Origin: an uncultured Alphaproteobacteria bacterium
Lineage (GTDB): Bacteria > Pseudomonadota > Alphaproteobacteria > RF32 > CAG-239
Direction of reading: 5' to 3'
NCBI GenBank assembly: GCA_944392835.1
Contig: CALXYB010000012.1
Location: 1 to 43,612 of the forward strand
DNA length: 43,612 nucleotides
This document shows, piece by piece, positions 34,427 through 42,565 of this stretch. The notes beneath the pieces were generated by a model. That model was not told the DNA's origin and made no database searches. It saw only the letters and a program-made list of their open reading frames with translations. Made by a program: the position numbers and the translations under genes. Position 1 is the first letter of the stretch. Every line of letters begins with the position of its first letter.

Positions 34427-35074
34427 ATGCAACAATTTTTTCAATCCAAAAATTCCGATACACTGATTATCTTCTTCGCCGGTTGGGGCTGCGATAAAAA
34501 CCAATTCACCAACTTGCATGACAACGAAGATGTGCTCATCTTGTATGATTACCAAAACCTTGATTTAAACTTTGATTTTTCCCAATATCGCCACATAGAC
34601 TTAATCGCCTATTCTGCTGGTGTATTCATCGCCTCCATAATACAAGACAAAATCCCCAATTTGCGGCAAAAAATCGCCGTCTGCGGCAACCCTTATTTAA
34701 TGGATGAAAAGCTTGGCCTCTCTACAGCCACCATAGAAATTTTTAAGAGCATAGATTTAGACAATTACTTAGAATTTCGCCGCCAATATATGGTTGACAA
34801 TGAGGATGAATTTCAAAAATACAACAATCTGCAATCTCTTCGCAGCCTTGAGAGCTGCCAAAATGAACTCTCCTGCTTGCAAAAAATATATCAGGAGCAC
34901 AAAGACGAAATCAATCCCAATTTTGACCTTGCCTTAATGGCTGAAAAAGATGTTTTATTTAAGCTCAAAAGACAAAAGGAGTTTTATCAGGACAAATTAC
35001 GCATCATCCCACATGCCCGCCACCACGTCTTTTTCAACTTCAATAGCTTCCGTGAAATCTTAAATACTAAGTAA
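34427..35074 (+). CDS. BioG-like (DUF452) pimeloyl-ACP methyl ester esterase
   Basis: 215-aa alpha/beta hydrolase of the DUF452/BioG group. It shows IIFFAGWGCDKNQF near the N-terminus, the nucleophile elbow IAYSAGV (Ser near residue 64) and a catalytic His in ARHHVFF near residue 203. BioG frees pimeloyl-ACP from its methyl ester at the end of the BioC pathway in biotin synthesis. No other bio genes lie in the window, so assignment to biotin synthesis rests on family resemblance alone. Confidence 0.72.
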   Translation: MQQFFQSKNSDTLIIFFAGWGCDKNQFTNLHDNEDVLILYDYQNLDLNFDFSQYRHIDLIAYSAGVFIASIIQDKIPNLRQKIAVCGNPYLMDEKLGLSTATIEIFKSIDLDNYLEFRRQYMVDNEDEFQKYNNLQSLRSLESCQNELSCLQKIYQEHKDEINPNFDLALMAEKDVLFKLKRQKEFYQDKLRIIPHARHHVFFNFNSFREILNTK

Positions 35075-35083
35075 GGAACGACA

Positions 35084-35407
35084 ATGCACAAAATTATCAT
35101 TCTACTTCTTTTCCTCTTACCCGCTTGCTCCACCTTAGAGAATAACAAAGAAGTATCTGGAACTCTGCGTATAGGACACGAAGTCCGCTCTTTTACGGAT
35201 AATGCGGATAATAAAGAATATTGGGTTATAGATAAAACAGGAAATCTGACAAAAGCATATAACGAGACCATAAAGCCACAAATCGCCAAATATCAACCCC
35301 TTCAGGCACGATTGAAAGTAAAAGACCTTGGCAAACTTCAAGAAGGTTTCGGAGCAGAATATGACGACACCTACGAAGTCCAAAAAATCATCTCAATCCA
35401 TCAATAG
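35084..35407 (+). CDS. Small OB-fold-like lipoprotein
   Basis: 107 aa; the lipobox LLPAC gives lipidated Cys15. The mature part (GHEVRSFTDNADNKEYWVIDKTG ... ARLKVKDLG) resembles the OB-fold C-terminal domain of NlpE-type lipoproteins, but the copper/CXXC N-terminal domain is absent. The role is unknown. It starts 9 nt after the BioG-like gene, so it is the last gene of that small operon. Confidence 0.68.
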   Translation: MHKIIILLLFLLPACSTLENNKEVSGTLRIGHEVRSFTDNADNKEYWVIDKTGNLTKAYNETIKPQIAKYQPLQARLKVKDLGKLQEGFGAEYDDTYEVQKIISIHQ

Positions 35408-35564
35408 AAAAAATAGCTATTGATATGCGCATAAAAAAACTAGCCCAACTATTTCTAAAGGTCAGTAATATTCATTTGATTTGAAAAAGAAATAATTAAA
35501 CACGACAAAAAATGACGCGGCATATTTTTACAATAAATACATCAATCAAAAGGGAGATGTCTTT

Positions 35565-37583
35565 ATGGAAAAATATGAACAATATAAAATGCTTTCTTAT
35601 TTGTTAAACGCTTTAAAAAACAGAAGTTTTTTTAGAGAACATTTGTCGGATATCTATGATTGGCATGATAATAGCGGTAAAAACATTATCAAATTTTCCT
35701 GGCTGGATAAAACAGAAGAAGAAAAATGCATAGATTTCAAAGATATATTGCGCAGCCAAAAAAAACAAGCTTTGGAAACCGGAAAAAAATTTGTTGAAGC
35801 CCTTGAGAAAAAAGTGAATATTTTGCAAAAAAGCTCTTTTTCAATTTTAGAAAAACGCTTTCAATACATCGCAACACTACTGGATTTATCTGACGAAGAA
35901 CAAAAAGTTTTTGAATTTCTGGCTCGCGTAAAAATAGATGACAACTTTGATGAATTTAATCGGGAAATTGGTGGTAGAAATAATAAATTAAAAAATACCA
36001 CAACGCTTTTCCTGGCACAAAAACAACATAAAATTGAGGAATTAACCGATAAAAAGGCATCTCTTTTTCATCTGGGTTTAATTGAAAATGAATTTAATGG
36101 AGATATTTGTGCATCTGACTTAACTATTAAATTATTATCCCAAAACATTAAGGATACTGGTGATATAAAAAACGTGATTCTAGGGCAAAAATGTTATTCT
36201 TCCCTATTATGGAAAGATTTTGGACATTTAGAGGAAAAAGATATTTGCGCACGTATTTTAAGTAAAGCCGTCAAAAATAAAGAAAAAGGCATAAACCTAC
36301 TTTTTTATGGAGCGCCGGGAACCGGAAAAACCGAATTTGCTAAAACTTTGGCTGATAAAATTAAAACAGAACTATATGCTGTTGGTGAAAATTTTGAAGA
36401 AGATAGTCGCAAAGAAAATCTCAATCTTGCATATTCTATATTATCAAAAGACCAAAATAGTTGTTTATTGGTTGATGAGGCAGATGACTTTTTAGAGCAA
36501 GAATGTCTTCTTTTCGGAAGAAAAAAGGAAAACAACAAACTCTATATTAATCGCTTATTGGAAAATAACAAAACTCCTACCATCTGGATTATAAATTCTA
36601 TTGCAAATATAGAAAAGTCATATTTGCGGCGCTTTACTTATGCTCTCAACTTTAGTAAACCAAACTTAAAAACCAGAACCGAAATGTGGCAAAAAAGTCT
36701 GAAAGCTCACCATCTGCCTTCGGATAAGAAAACAGCAGAAGAATTCGCCGTACAATATAAACTATCTCCGTCGTTTATTACAACAGCCGTCAAAACAGCA
36801 AAGTTAGCTGACGGAGGCCTGCAAGCGGTTAAACAAAGTCTAACCTCATTAGAAAGAGCCTATAATAATGGAAAATATATACCGTCAAAGCCCAAAGTTT
36901 TGACTGATTTTAATCCTAAATTGCTAAATACGGATACAGACTTAAATCTTTTAAGTCAAAGAATATCTAAATTATCTCAGCGTAATTTTTCTTTATGCTT
37001 ATATGGTGCTTCCGGCACGGGTAAATCGGCATATGGCGAATTTTTGGCACAAACACTGGGAATGCCGACTGTAAAGAAAAAATGTTCGGATTTATTATCT
37101 ATGTGGGTAGGAGGAACAGAACAAAATATTGCCGCGGCATTTAAGGAGGGACAAGAAAACCAAGCCGTTTTGATTTTTGACGAAGCAGACAGTTTTTTGC
37201 AAGACCGGAGCAAAGCGCATAATTCATGGGAAGTAACTCAAGTCAATGAGATGCTGACACAGATGGAAAGCTACCCATATCCGTTTGTTTGCACGACGAA
37301 TTTGATGGATAATTTAGATAAAGCCAGTCTGCGTCGTTTTACTTTTAAGGTAGCTTATGATTATATGACACCGGAACAATCAAGCCTTGCCTTTAAGCAT
37401 TTTTTTAATATTGCCAAGGTAAACTTATCGCATCTAAACTCTCTTGCCCCAGGAGATTTTGTTGTCGTAAAACAAAAAGCTCAAATTTTGGGTTTAGAGA
37501 AAAACAAAAACGAACTCATAAAAATGTTGGAGCAAGAGCAGCAAAACAAAGCGCCAATTCAACACAAAATTGGTTTTATCTAG
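35565..37583 (+). CDS. Tandem-AAA ATPase of the accessory block
   Basis: 672 aa. The N-terminal region (1 to about 230) is helical, Lys/Glu-rich and not recognised. First AAA module: Walker A GAPGTGKT (249-256), Walker B with Asp304-Glu305 in LVDEAD, sensor IINSI. Second: Walker A GASGTGKS (481-488), Walker B with Asp539-Glu540 in LIFDEAD, sensor CTTNL and an arginine-rich ASLRRF. Both modules look competent for ATP binding. Two-module AAA proteins of this shape occur in many Proteobacteria without an agreed role. A PD-(D/E)XK nuclease-like gene follows 11 nt downstream, so coupled remodelling and cleavage is plausible (inference). AAGGGAG precedes the ATG. Confidence 0.82.
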   Translation: MEKYEQYKMLSYLLNALKNRSFFREHLSDIYDWHDNSGKNIIKFSWLDKTEEEKCIDFKDILRSQKKQALETGKKFVEALEKKVNILQKSSFSILEKRFQYIATLLDLSDEEQKVFEFLARVKIDDNFDEFNREIGGRNNKLKNTTTLFLAQKQHKIEELTDKKASLFHLGLIENEFNGDICASDLTIKLLSQNIKDTGDIKNVILGQKCYSSLLWKDFGHLEEKDICARILSKAVKNKEKGINLLFYGAPGTGKTEFAKTLADKIKTELYAVGENFEEDSRKENLNLAYSILSKDQNSCLLVDEADDFLEQECLLFGRKKENNKLYINRLLENNKTPTIWIINSIANIEKSYLRRFTYALNFSKPNLKTRTEMWQKSLKAHHLPSDKKTAEEFAVQYKLSPSFITTAVKTAKLADGGLQAVKQSLTSLERAYNNGKYIPSKPKVLTDFNPKLLNTDTDLNLLSQRISKLSQRNFSLCLYGASGTGKSAYGEFLAQTLGMPTVKKKCSDLLSMWVGGTEQNIAAAFKEGQENQAVLIFDEADSFLQDRSKAHNSWEVTQVNEMLTQMESYPYPFVCTTNLMDNLDKASLRRFTFKVAYDYMTPEQSSLAFKHFFNIAKVNLSHLNSLAPGDFVVVKQKAQILGLEKNKNELIKMLEQEQQNKAPIQHKIGFI

Positions 37584-37594
37584 GAGATTAGGCG

Positions 37595-38593
37595 ATGATA
37601 GATTCTAAAAAAATAATAGATTTAAGAAAAAATGATGATTTGCAAAATATTGCAAACACAGTTCAAAAATGGCTACAGAAAAAGGATGACTGGAAAGCCA
37701 GATTTGAAGAATATGCAACAGGAATCAAAGCTCAAGAAGAAAATATAATATCTATTAGGAAAAATTTTCACAAAGCAAAAAATCTCAACCTTTACACCAG
37801 CATCGGGGACATTAAGAGCAAGAAAGGAATAAATCTGCGTTATAAAGGTCAAAGCATAGCTTATTTGAAGCTAAAACAAGGCAAATTGATGTTGTATACA
37901 AACAAAGATCTAGATATAAGTAACAAAAGATATTTAGGTTGGAACAAACCGCTTAATTGCCCTTGGGATTCATCGGAAGCAGCAGAATTTAGAAAACATT
38001 TCAGTCAGAACTTACCGAAGGAAAATAACATTGAACATATTTTTGAGAGCGCCTTAATTGAAAATATGTCTAAAACCAGCTCCAAGGATAAAAAATTATG
38101 CAACATTCAGCCTGTTAGAATATATGATGAATTAGCTTTCCAAATGACAACAGTATTGTCCGGTTCTGGTAAGACAATCAGCCTATCAGAGCGGGCACGC
38201 GCCGGTGGAATAGATATTTTAGCTCGGGTTAAGCAAGGGGGAAACACCAATCTTTGTGTCATAGAGCTGAAAAAAGATGCGGTTAAGACCGCCAAACAGG
38301 CTCATATTATAAGAGGACAAGGGCTTGGCTATGCCGTATTTTTAAGAGAACTGCTTCGCTCACCTAGTGGTGCAAAATGGTTTGAACATTTTGGATACAA
38401 GCAAAAGCTGCCCCAAAGTCTGGTTATCAATGTTTGCATTGCGGCTCCGGCGGGAAAATATTGCATTTCTGAAGAACCGAAAGATGTTTACCTCGGTCAG
38501 GATATTTTACGTTTTAAGTATATTATGTTTGAGGCGGATAATGAGGCCATAAAATCTATTCATACAGACTTATTTGATGGGAATTTCAAATAA
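37595..38593 (+). CDS. PD-(D/E)XK nuclease-fold protein paired with the AAA ATPase
   Basis: 332 aa. The C-terminal half has a textbook PD-(D/E)XK core: an upstream helix with Glu (IFESALIEN), Asp207 in AGGIDILAR, then Glu224-Leu-Lys226 in VIELKKD after a short turn, followed by a helix with Lys/Gln (AKQAHIIRGQG). This supports metal-dependent DNA or RNA cleavage. The N-terminal part (1-150) is unrecognised and may bind nucleic acid or a partner. Its last 24 nt overlap the end of the convergent metallo-hydrolase gene. Confidence 0.78.
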   Translation: MIDSKKIIDLRKNDDLQNIANTVQKWLQKKDDWKARFEEYATGIKAQEENIISIRKNFHKAKNLNLYTSIGDIKSKKGINLRYKGQSIAYLKLKQGKLMLYTNKDLDISNKRYLGWNKPLNCPWDSSEAAEFRKHFSQNLPKENNIEHIFESALIENMSKTSSKDKKLCNIQPVRIYDELAFQMTTVLSGSGKTISLSERARAGGIDILARVKQGGNTNLCVIELKKDAVKTAKQAHIIRGQGLGYAVFLRELLRSPSGAKWFEHFGYKQKLPQSLVINVCIAAPAGKYCISEEPKDVYLGQDILRFKYIMFEADNEAIKSIHTDLFDGNFK

Positions 38594-39775
38594 ATCGCCG
38601 TCATTTAAACAAACGGCATTATCAAACATTTGCATAAATTTCTGCGGATAAAAGGTATGAATAGGAATAATAATTTTGGGCTTTAATCCGGCAACAATTT
38701 TTTTTAGTGTTGGGACATCCGCATGTCCGGAAGTATGAATATCCTGCATGGGAATATTATTGTCAGCCAAGAAGGTTAATTGATTTTGATATTTTTCCTT
38801 ATACCCCTTCCACATGGAATAAACATAAGTTGTTTGATTATTGATTATACCAGCATTTTTAAGTTGTTCATAGATTTTTGAATCTAACAAAACAACATAT
38901 TTTTGAGGATTTAGCATAAGTTTGTTAACACCTGTTTCATGCCTTTTAAGCGGATGTAAAGAAAATTTTTTAACATCCGGCCATGTAAAATTAGGCAGGC
39001 GCGGGTTACCTGTTCCTTGTAAAATATGTCCGGCATAACCGGATAAAACAATATTTCTTCTACATTTTTTTGCGGCACGATATATGGTAACAATACGGTC
39101 AATATTTTGAGCAGAAGTTTGGACTAAAGCCAAGCCCTTTGAGTCTTTCCAGAAGTCATAAAATTTGTTTTCCAAATCTTCTTCGTATTCGTAATGTTCA
39201 GAGTTTTCACGCCCCAAGCAAGAACCTTCCAGAAGCAAAACATCAATATTTTGGGGATGATTACGCAAAAATTTATAAAATAATTTTCTTTTGCGCCCAT
39301 GAGCCCTGAAATCACCGCTGTAAAAAACTTTTTGCCCATCGGCCTCAATAAGAAAGCCGTAAGCCCCATAAGCAGAATGGTCAAACAGATAAGGTGTAAT
39401 TCTAAAATCATTGAGTTGAAAAGTTTTTTCATTTTCAAAACAAACAGTATTCGGAAAGACAAAAGCCCCCGGAAGGCGATGAATATGGGCAATTTGCATA
39501 ATACTTTGTGCCTCATGGCTCAAATAAACCGGAATTTTGTCATCAATATATTTTCCCAAGCCATAATGGTCTTGGTGTGCGTGAGAAATGAGCAGAGCCA
39601 ATAAGTCATCGGACTTATGAGTTAACCCTTTAATATCAGGTAATAATTCAGGAGAAGTGTCTGCCGCATCCAAAGGCAAGCCTAAATCAACAATGATTCT
39701 TTGCCCCTTGTCAGAGATTATTTCAACGGCAGAACCGCCTATTTCTTTTGTTCCGCGCTTGATAGATATTTTCAT
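38570..39775 (-). CDS. RNase J-like MBL-fold metallo-hydrolase
   Basis: 401 aa. Metallo-beta-lactamase fold with H65-x-H67-x-D69-H70, His132 (YLFDHSAYG), Asp154 (YSGDFR) and His372 (IPIHTF). The sequence between about 180 and 345 is a beta-CASP-like insert, and TSGHADVPTLKK (His350) is the beta-CASP signature. RNase J/CPSF-73 relatives cut or degrade RNA, and some act on DNA. It is shorter than housekeeping RNase J (about 550 aa) and lacks its C-terminal domain. Its ATG overlaps the stop of the upstream gene (ATGA). The stop lies inside the convergent nuclease gene. Confidence 0.85.
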   Translation of the reverse strand: MKISIKRGTKEIGGSAVEIISDKGQRIIVDLGLPLDAADTSPELLPDIKGLTHKSDDLLALLISHAHQDHYGLGKYIDDKIPVYLSHEAQSIMQIAHIHRLPGAFVFPNTVCFENEKTFQLNDFRITPYLFDHSAYGAYGFLIEADGQKVFYSGDFRAHGRKRKLFYKFLRNHPQNIDVLLLEGSCLGRENSEHYEYEEDLENKFYDFWKDSKGLALVQTSAQNIDRIVTIYRAAKKCRRNIVLSGYAGHILQGTGNPRLPNFTWPDVKKFSLHPLKRHETGVNKLMLNPQKYVVLLDSKIYEQLKNAGIINNQTTYVYSMWKGYKEKYQNQLTFLADNNIPMQDIHTSGHADVPTLKKIVAGLKPKIIIPIHTFYPQKFMQMFDNAVCLNDGDLFEIPIK

Positions 39776-40521
39776 TTTATGCTTCCGGCAATTCTTTTGT
39801 TGCGACGATTTACAAAATCAAGCTGATTTTCATACAAATCTAGCCAATCTCGCTCCGTTTGAGGATAAGGAACATTAGACAAATCTTTGAAGCTATTAAA
39901 ATATTTTATTTCGGAACAATCAGAATTTACCAAATCTTGCAAATAAAAGAATTTAACATACTGTTTGAAATCTACAAACAAATCAAAAAAAGCTTTATTG
40001 GCTTGAAGTTTAGCAAACAAAGGACTTTCTTTTCCAAGATAATATAAGCGGATACATTCCAAGGTCAAATCAAACCTATCTTTAAGCATTTTTCCGCGCT
40101 CGGCATTAATAGAGTTGCTTTTAGGAAAGATGATAGCCCCGCCGATGGTATAAGATTTTATGAGATAATCTCTCCAAAAAGAAGTAAAATCGCTAAAACC
40201 ATATTTCTGACAGAATGTATTTTTAAGCTCGTCTGTTAAATAATACTTTGCAACACTAATATGATGAAAATACATATTAACAATAGAATCAGACCCAAAG
40301 TGAAAATCTTTCCAAGCCAAATAAGTCGCATCTTCGTTTAATTCCATCTTGTCGCCGTTTGGAAGCGGCTTGCTCCACAACATTTTATGATAATCACGAA
40401 GTGTTTTACTGCAACTATCAGGATCGGGACAATTACGAGATGATTTTTGTTTATCAAATATTTCCAAATATCTTTTTGTATCTGATATAAAAGAAAAATT
40501 CACATCAATCTTAATACTCAT
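39772..40521 (-). CDS. Uncharacterised 249-aa protein (possibly DUF6994 family)
   Basis: No catalytic motif is obvious. Features are CPDPDSCSKTLRDYHKMLWSKPLPNG near the N-terminus and a C-terminal half rich in aromatic residues (FDLFVDFKQYVKFFYLQDLV). I have a tentative recollection of the DUF6994 family for this pattern. It is soluble, with no signal peptide. It is translationally coupled (ATGA) to the RNase J-like gene downstream and starts 19 nt after the small membrane-anchored gene, so the three form one leftward operon. AGAGGAG precedes the ATG. Confidence 0.6.
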   Translation of the reverse strand: MSIKIDVNFSFISDTKRYLEIFDKQKSSRNCPDPDSCSKTLRDYHKMLWSKPLPNGDKMELNEDATYLAWKDFHFGSDSIVNMYFHHISVAKYYLTDELKNTFCQKYGFSDFTSFWRDYLIKSYTIGGAIIFPKSNSINAERGKMLKDRFDLTLECIRLYYLGKESPLFAKLQANKAFFDLFVDFKQYVKFFYLQDLVNSDCSEIKYFNSFKDLSNVPYPQTERDWLDLYENQLDFVNRRNKRIAGSIK

Positions 40522-40540
40522 AAGTCATCTCCTCTCTAAG

Positions 40541-41020
40541 CTAGTTTTTGAAATCATAAAAGATATTTAACAATTTGTAAAGCAAAGGCAAAGCATTCCA
40601 CGATGCCGTAACAAAGCCATAGGTTTCTTTTTTGGGCTTAGGTCTGTTAAGAGCCACCAAAAGTTCATAATCTTGGTTATTTAGTCTGATTTTAGCGAAA
40701 GCCACGGCTTCAACTTCTTTAGGCGAATTTTGAGCTATGGTGCAAAAATATGCCCTAATTTCTTCTCCGTAAATATTAACTATTTTAGCAAAACATTTGG
40801 CTTTTTGATTTTCATTTAAGGGGGAAAAAGAATAGTTGCCAATACCATATTTTCTTTCGGCCTGATTTTTTGTTGTGTTGATAATTAAAATCAGGCCACC
40901 TTCAGCATCAAATTGTTTTACGCCTTTTTCCAAAAGGTTTTGTATTAGATATGCTTCGGAATTGATATAGAAAACAATACCTACGAAAGTCACAAAAGCT
41001 GCAAATAAAAATTTTTTCAT
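40541..41020 (-). CDS. Membrane-anchored or exported small protein, first gene of the leftward trio
   Basis: 159 aa with an N-terminal hydrophobic segment (residues 2 to about 20) that is either an uncleaved anchor or a signal peptide. The rest is a mixed alpha/beta domain (GGLILIINTTKNQAE, VEAVAFAKIRLNNQ) with no family I recognise. It is the promoter-proximal gene of the leftward operon, divergent from the WYL regulator, and may tie the module to the envelope (inference). Confidence 0.6.
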   Translation of the reverse strand: MKKFLFAAFVTFVGIVFYINSEAYLIQNLLEKGVKQFDAEGGLILIINTTKNQAERKYGIGNYSFSPLNENQKAKCFAKIVNIYGEEIRAYFCTIAQNSPKEVEAVAFAKIRLNNQDYELLVALNRPKPKKETYGFVTASWNALPLLYKLLNIFYDFKN

Positions 41021-41050
41021 AAAATAACACTCTCAAAAAAAGTTGTTTGA

Positions 41051-41091
41051 TAAGATAATATTAATCTTACCTATGACAAAATATGTCATAG
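41051..41091. promoter_or_regulatory. Twin palindromes between the WYL regulator and the leftward operon
   Basis: CTATGACA-AAATA-TGTCATAG (41071-41091) is a perfect 8-bp inverted repeat with a 5-nt spacer. Beside it TAAGAT-N7-ATCTTA (41051-41069) is a second one. They occupy the divergent intergenic region, about 35 bp before the WYL start. They are strong candidates for the operator of the WYL protein (inference). No identical site was found upstream of the AAA gene by eye; there only a near-palindrome ATGACGCGGCAT (35511-35522) was noticed. Confidence 0.65.
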
Positions 41092-41124
41092 CCTCATTTT
41101 ATTTTATAATTCGGAGATTTGATA

Positions 41125-42078
41125 ATGGCTTATGAAAAAACATATGATTTGCTGGATTTAGCAATTTGGATGCAATCAACGCGAGAAGGCATCAGCTTAA
41201 ATGATATTGCTGAAAAATATCAAGTTTCCCGCCGCACAGCTGAACGAATGCGTGATATGATTATCACTCGTTTTCCTCAAGCAGAAGAAATTATTTGTGA
41301 AAACAATCAAAAACGCTGGTATATCCCGCAAGGAACATTAAAGGACTTAATAAACTTCTCTGCTGAAGAATTATCTGTATTAGAAACAGCTAAAGAGCTG
41401 TTTGAAAATAAGCAAATGGCAGAAAAGAGTAGAGTAATTGAGGGGGTGATAGATAAAATTAAAGCTAGTATTAAAACAGATATCATCCGCAAAATTGAGC
41501 CGGATACAGAAGCTCTGCTGGAAGCTGAAGGATTTATTTGCCGCCCTGGACCTAAATTAATAATAGATGAAAAGATTGTTTCTGCAATTCGCCAAGCAAT
41601 TTTGGAATGTCACCAAATTCAAATAAAGTATTATAACCAAAGTACGAATAAAATCAGTATCAATACTCTTAATCCTTATGGTTTCTTATATGGTGAGCGC
41701 AATCACTACTTAGTTGCTCATCATGCCGATGGATACTATGGAAACGAGGTGCATAATTTTATTTTGAGCAATATAAAAGAAGTAAAGATTTTGGAGAGTG
41801 TTATTGTAAATATACCTGATTTCAGTTTACAAAAATATGCCGAAGAATCTTTTGGTGCTTATCACGAAAAGCCGTTTGACGTTGAATGGTTGTTTGATAA
41901 AGAAGCAGCCAAAGATGCCGAACACTATATTTTCCACCCCACACAAACCATGATTAAAAATCCGGACGGTACATTAACCGTTAAGTTCAAAGCTGGTGGT
42001 AGATTAGAGATGGATTGGCATCTCTACACTTGGGGCAATCATGTGAAAGTCATCAAACCGAAGAATTGGTTATCTTGA
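41125..42078 (+). CDS. HTH-WYL domain transcriptional regulator
   Basis: 317 aa. The N-terminal winged HTH (about residues 1-60) has NDIAEKYQVSRRTAERMRDMI. The WYL domain (about 150-220) has LNPYGFLYGERNHYLVAHHADG, and a WCX-like C-terminus follows (FKAGGRLEMDWHLYTWGNHV). WYL regulators sense nucleic acid-like or nucleotide ligands and often control phage-defence loci (established for several families). A palindrome lies directly upstream, and the leftward operon is divergent. ATG 41125 has GGAG at the right distance and is preferred to a TTG at 41119. Confidence 0.87.
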   Translation: MAYEKTYDLLDLAIWMQSTREGISLNDIAEKYQVSRRTAERMRDMIITRFPQAEEIICENNQKRWYIPQGTLKDLINFSAEELSVLETAKELFENKQMAEKSRVIEGVIDKIKASIKTDIIRKIEPDTEALLEAEGFICRPGPKLIIDEKIVSAIRQAILECHQIQIKYYNQSTNKISINTLNPYGFLYGERNHYLVAHHADGYYGNEVHNFILSNIKEVKILESVIVNIPDFSLQKYAEESFGAYHEKPFDVEWLFDKEAAKDAEHYIFHPTQTMIKNPDGTLTVKFKAGGRLEMDWHLYTWGNHVKVIKPKNWLS

Positions 42079-42151
42079 GTAATTATCCATACCAAATAAG
42101 CTAAAATCACTATAAAACATACAACAAAGGCACCTAAAATACTCTAAAAAA

Positions 42152-42181
42152 GTGGGACTATAGTGGGAAAAATTGTCCCAC
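42152..42181. repeat. Inverted repeat between the WYL gene and tRNA-fMet
   Basis: GTGGGAC (42152-42158) and GTCCCAC (42175-42181) flank a direct repeat of GTGGGA (42163-42168). It sits between the accessory block and a tRNA gene, a place where integration sites are often found. No integrase gene is visible, so the assignment as an attachment remnant is speculative. Confidence 0.35.
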
Positions 42182-42192
42182 AAAGGCAAAAG

Positions 42193-42222
42193 AAAAGGCT
42201 TTTGATTTCTCAAAAGCCTTTA
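42193..42222 (-). terminator. Terminator of tRNA-fMet
   Basis: Stem aaaaggcttttga / tcaaaagccttta (about 42193-42205 with 42210-42222), immediately downstream of the leftward tRNA. Confidence 0.9.
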
Positions 42223-42229
42223 TTTTCCT

Positions 42230-42306
<77 letters not shown>

Positions 42307-42371
42307 ATAAACAATATCTCTTAAAGACAGTGCATACATACGCCTTTTCAAAGACATTGTCAAGCTAAAAA

Positions 42372-42440
42372 TCAAAAAAATAATGATATTGTAACAGCAA
42401 ATACAAAAACCACCACAATTACCCAATGCCACCACGCCAT
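42372..42440 (-). CDS. 22-aa single-helix membrane protein
   Basis: Reads MAWWHWVIVVVFVFAVTISL then FF and TGA. One Trp-rich hydrophobic helix, with no charged residues. AGGAG (overlapping the stop of the upstream small gene) lies about 8 nt before the ATG. It forms a tandem pair with another tiny membrane protein. I recognise no family. Both could be accessory subunits of a membrane complex (inference). Confidence 0.55.
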   Translation of the reverse strand: MAWWHWVIVVVFVFAVTISLFF

Positions 42441-42451
42441 TTATCATTCTC

Positions 42452-42532
42452 CTAATTAAACAAAACCAGTGCCGCAAATATCGCCACAAACACCACAAAA
42501 GCAATAATCTTATGTCTTGTTTCCCATTCCAT
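42452..42532 (-). CDS. 26-aa single-helix membrane protein
   Basis: Reads MEWETRHKIIAFVVFVAIFA followed by ALVLFN and TAG. A short charged N-terminus is followed by one hydrophobic helix. GGAGGT precedes the ATG by 6 nt, close to an ideal Shine-Dalgarno. It starts 33 nt after the stop of the inositol monophosphatase-like gene on the same strand and 11 nt before the next tiny gene. No family recognised. Confidence 0.6.
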   Translation of the reverse strand: MEWETRHKIIAFVVFVAIFAALVLFN

Positions 42533-42565
42533 AAAAGCACCTCCGCTTATTTAAATAGGCATCTT

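Noticed and set aside
38570..39775. Housekeeping RNase J for the metallo-hydrolase.
   Set aside because: It is too short and lies in an accessory block; the family-level RNase J-like call is safer.
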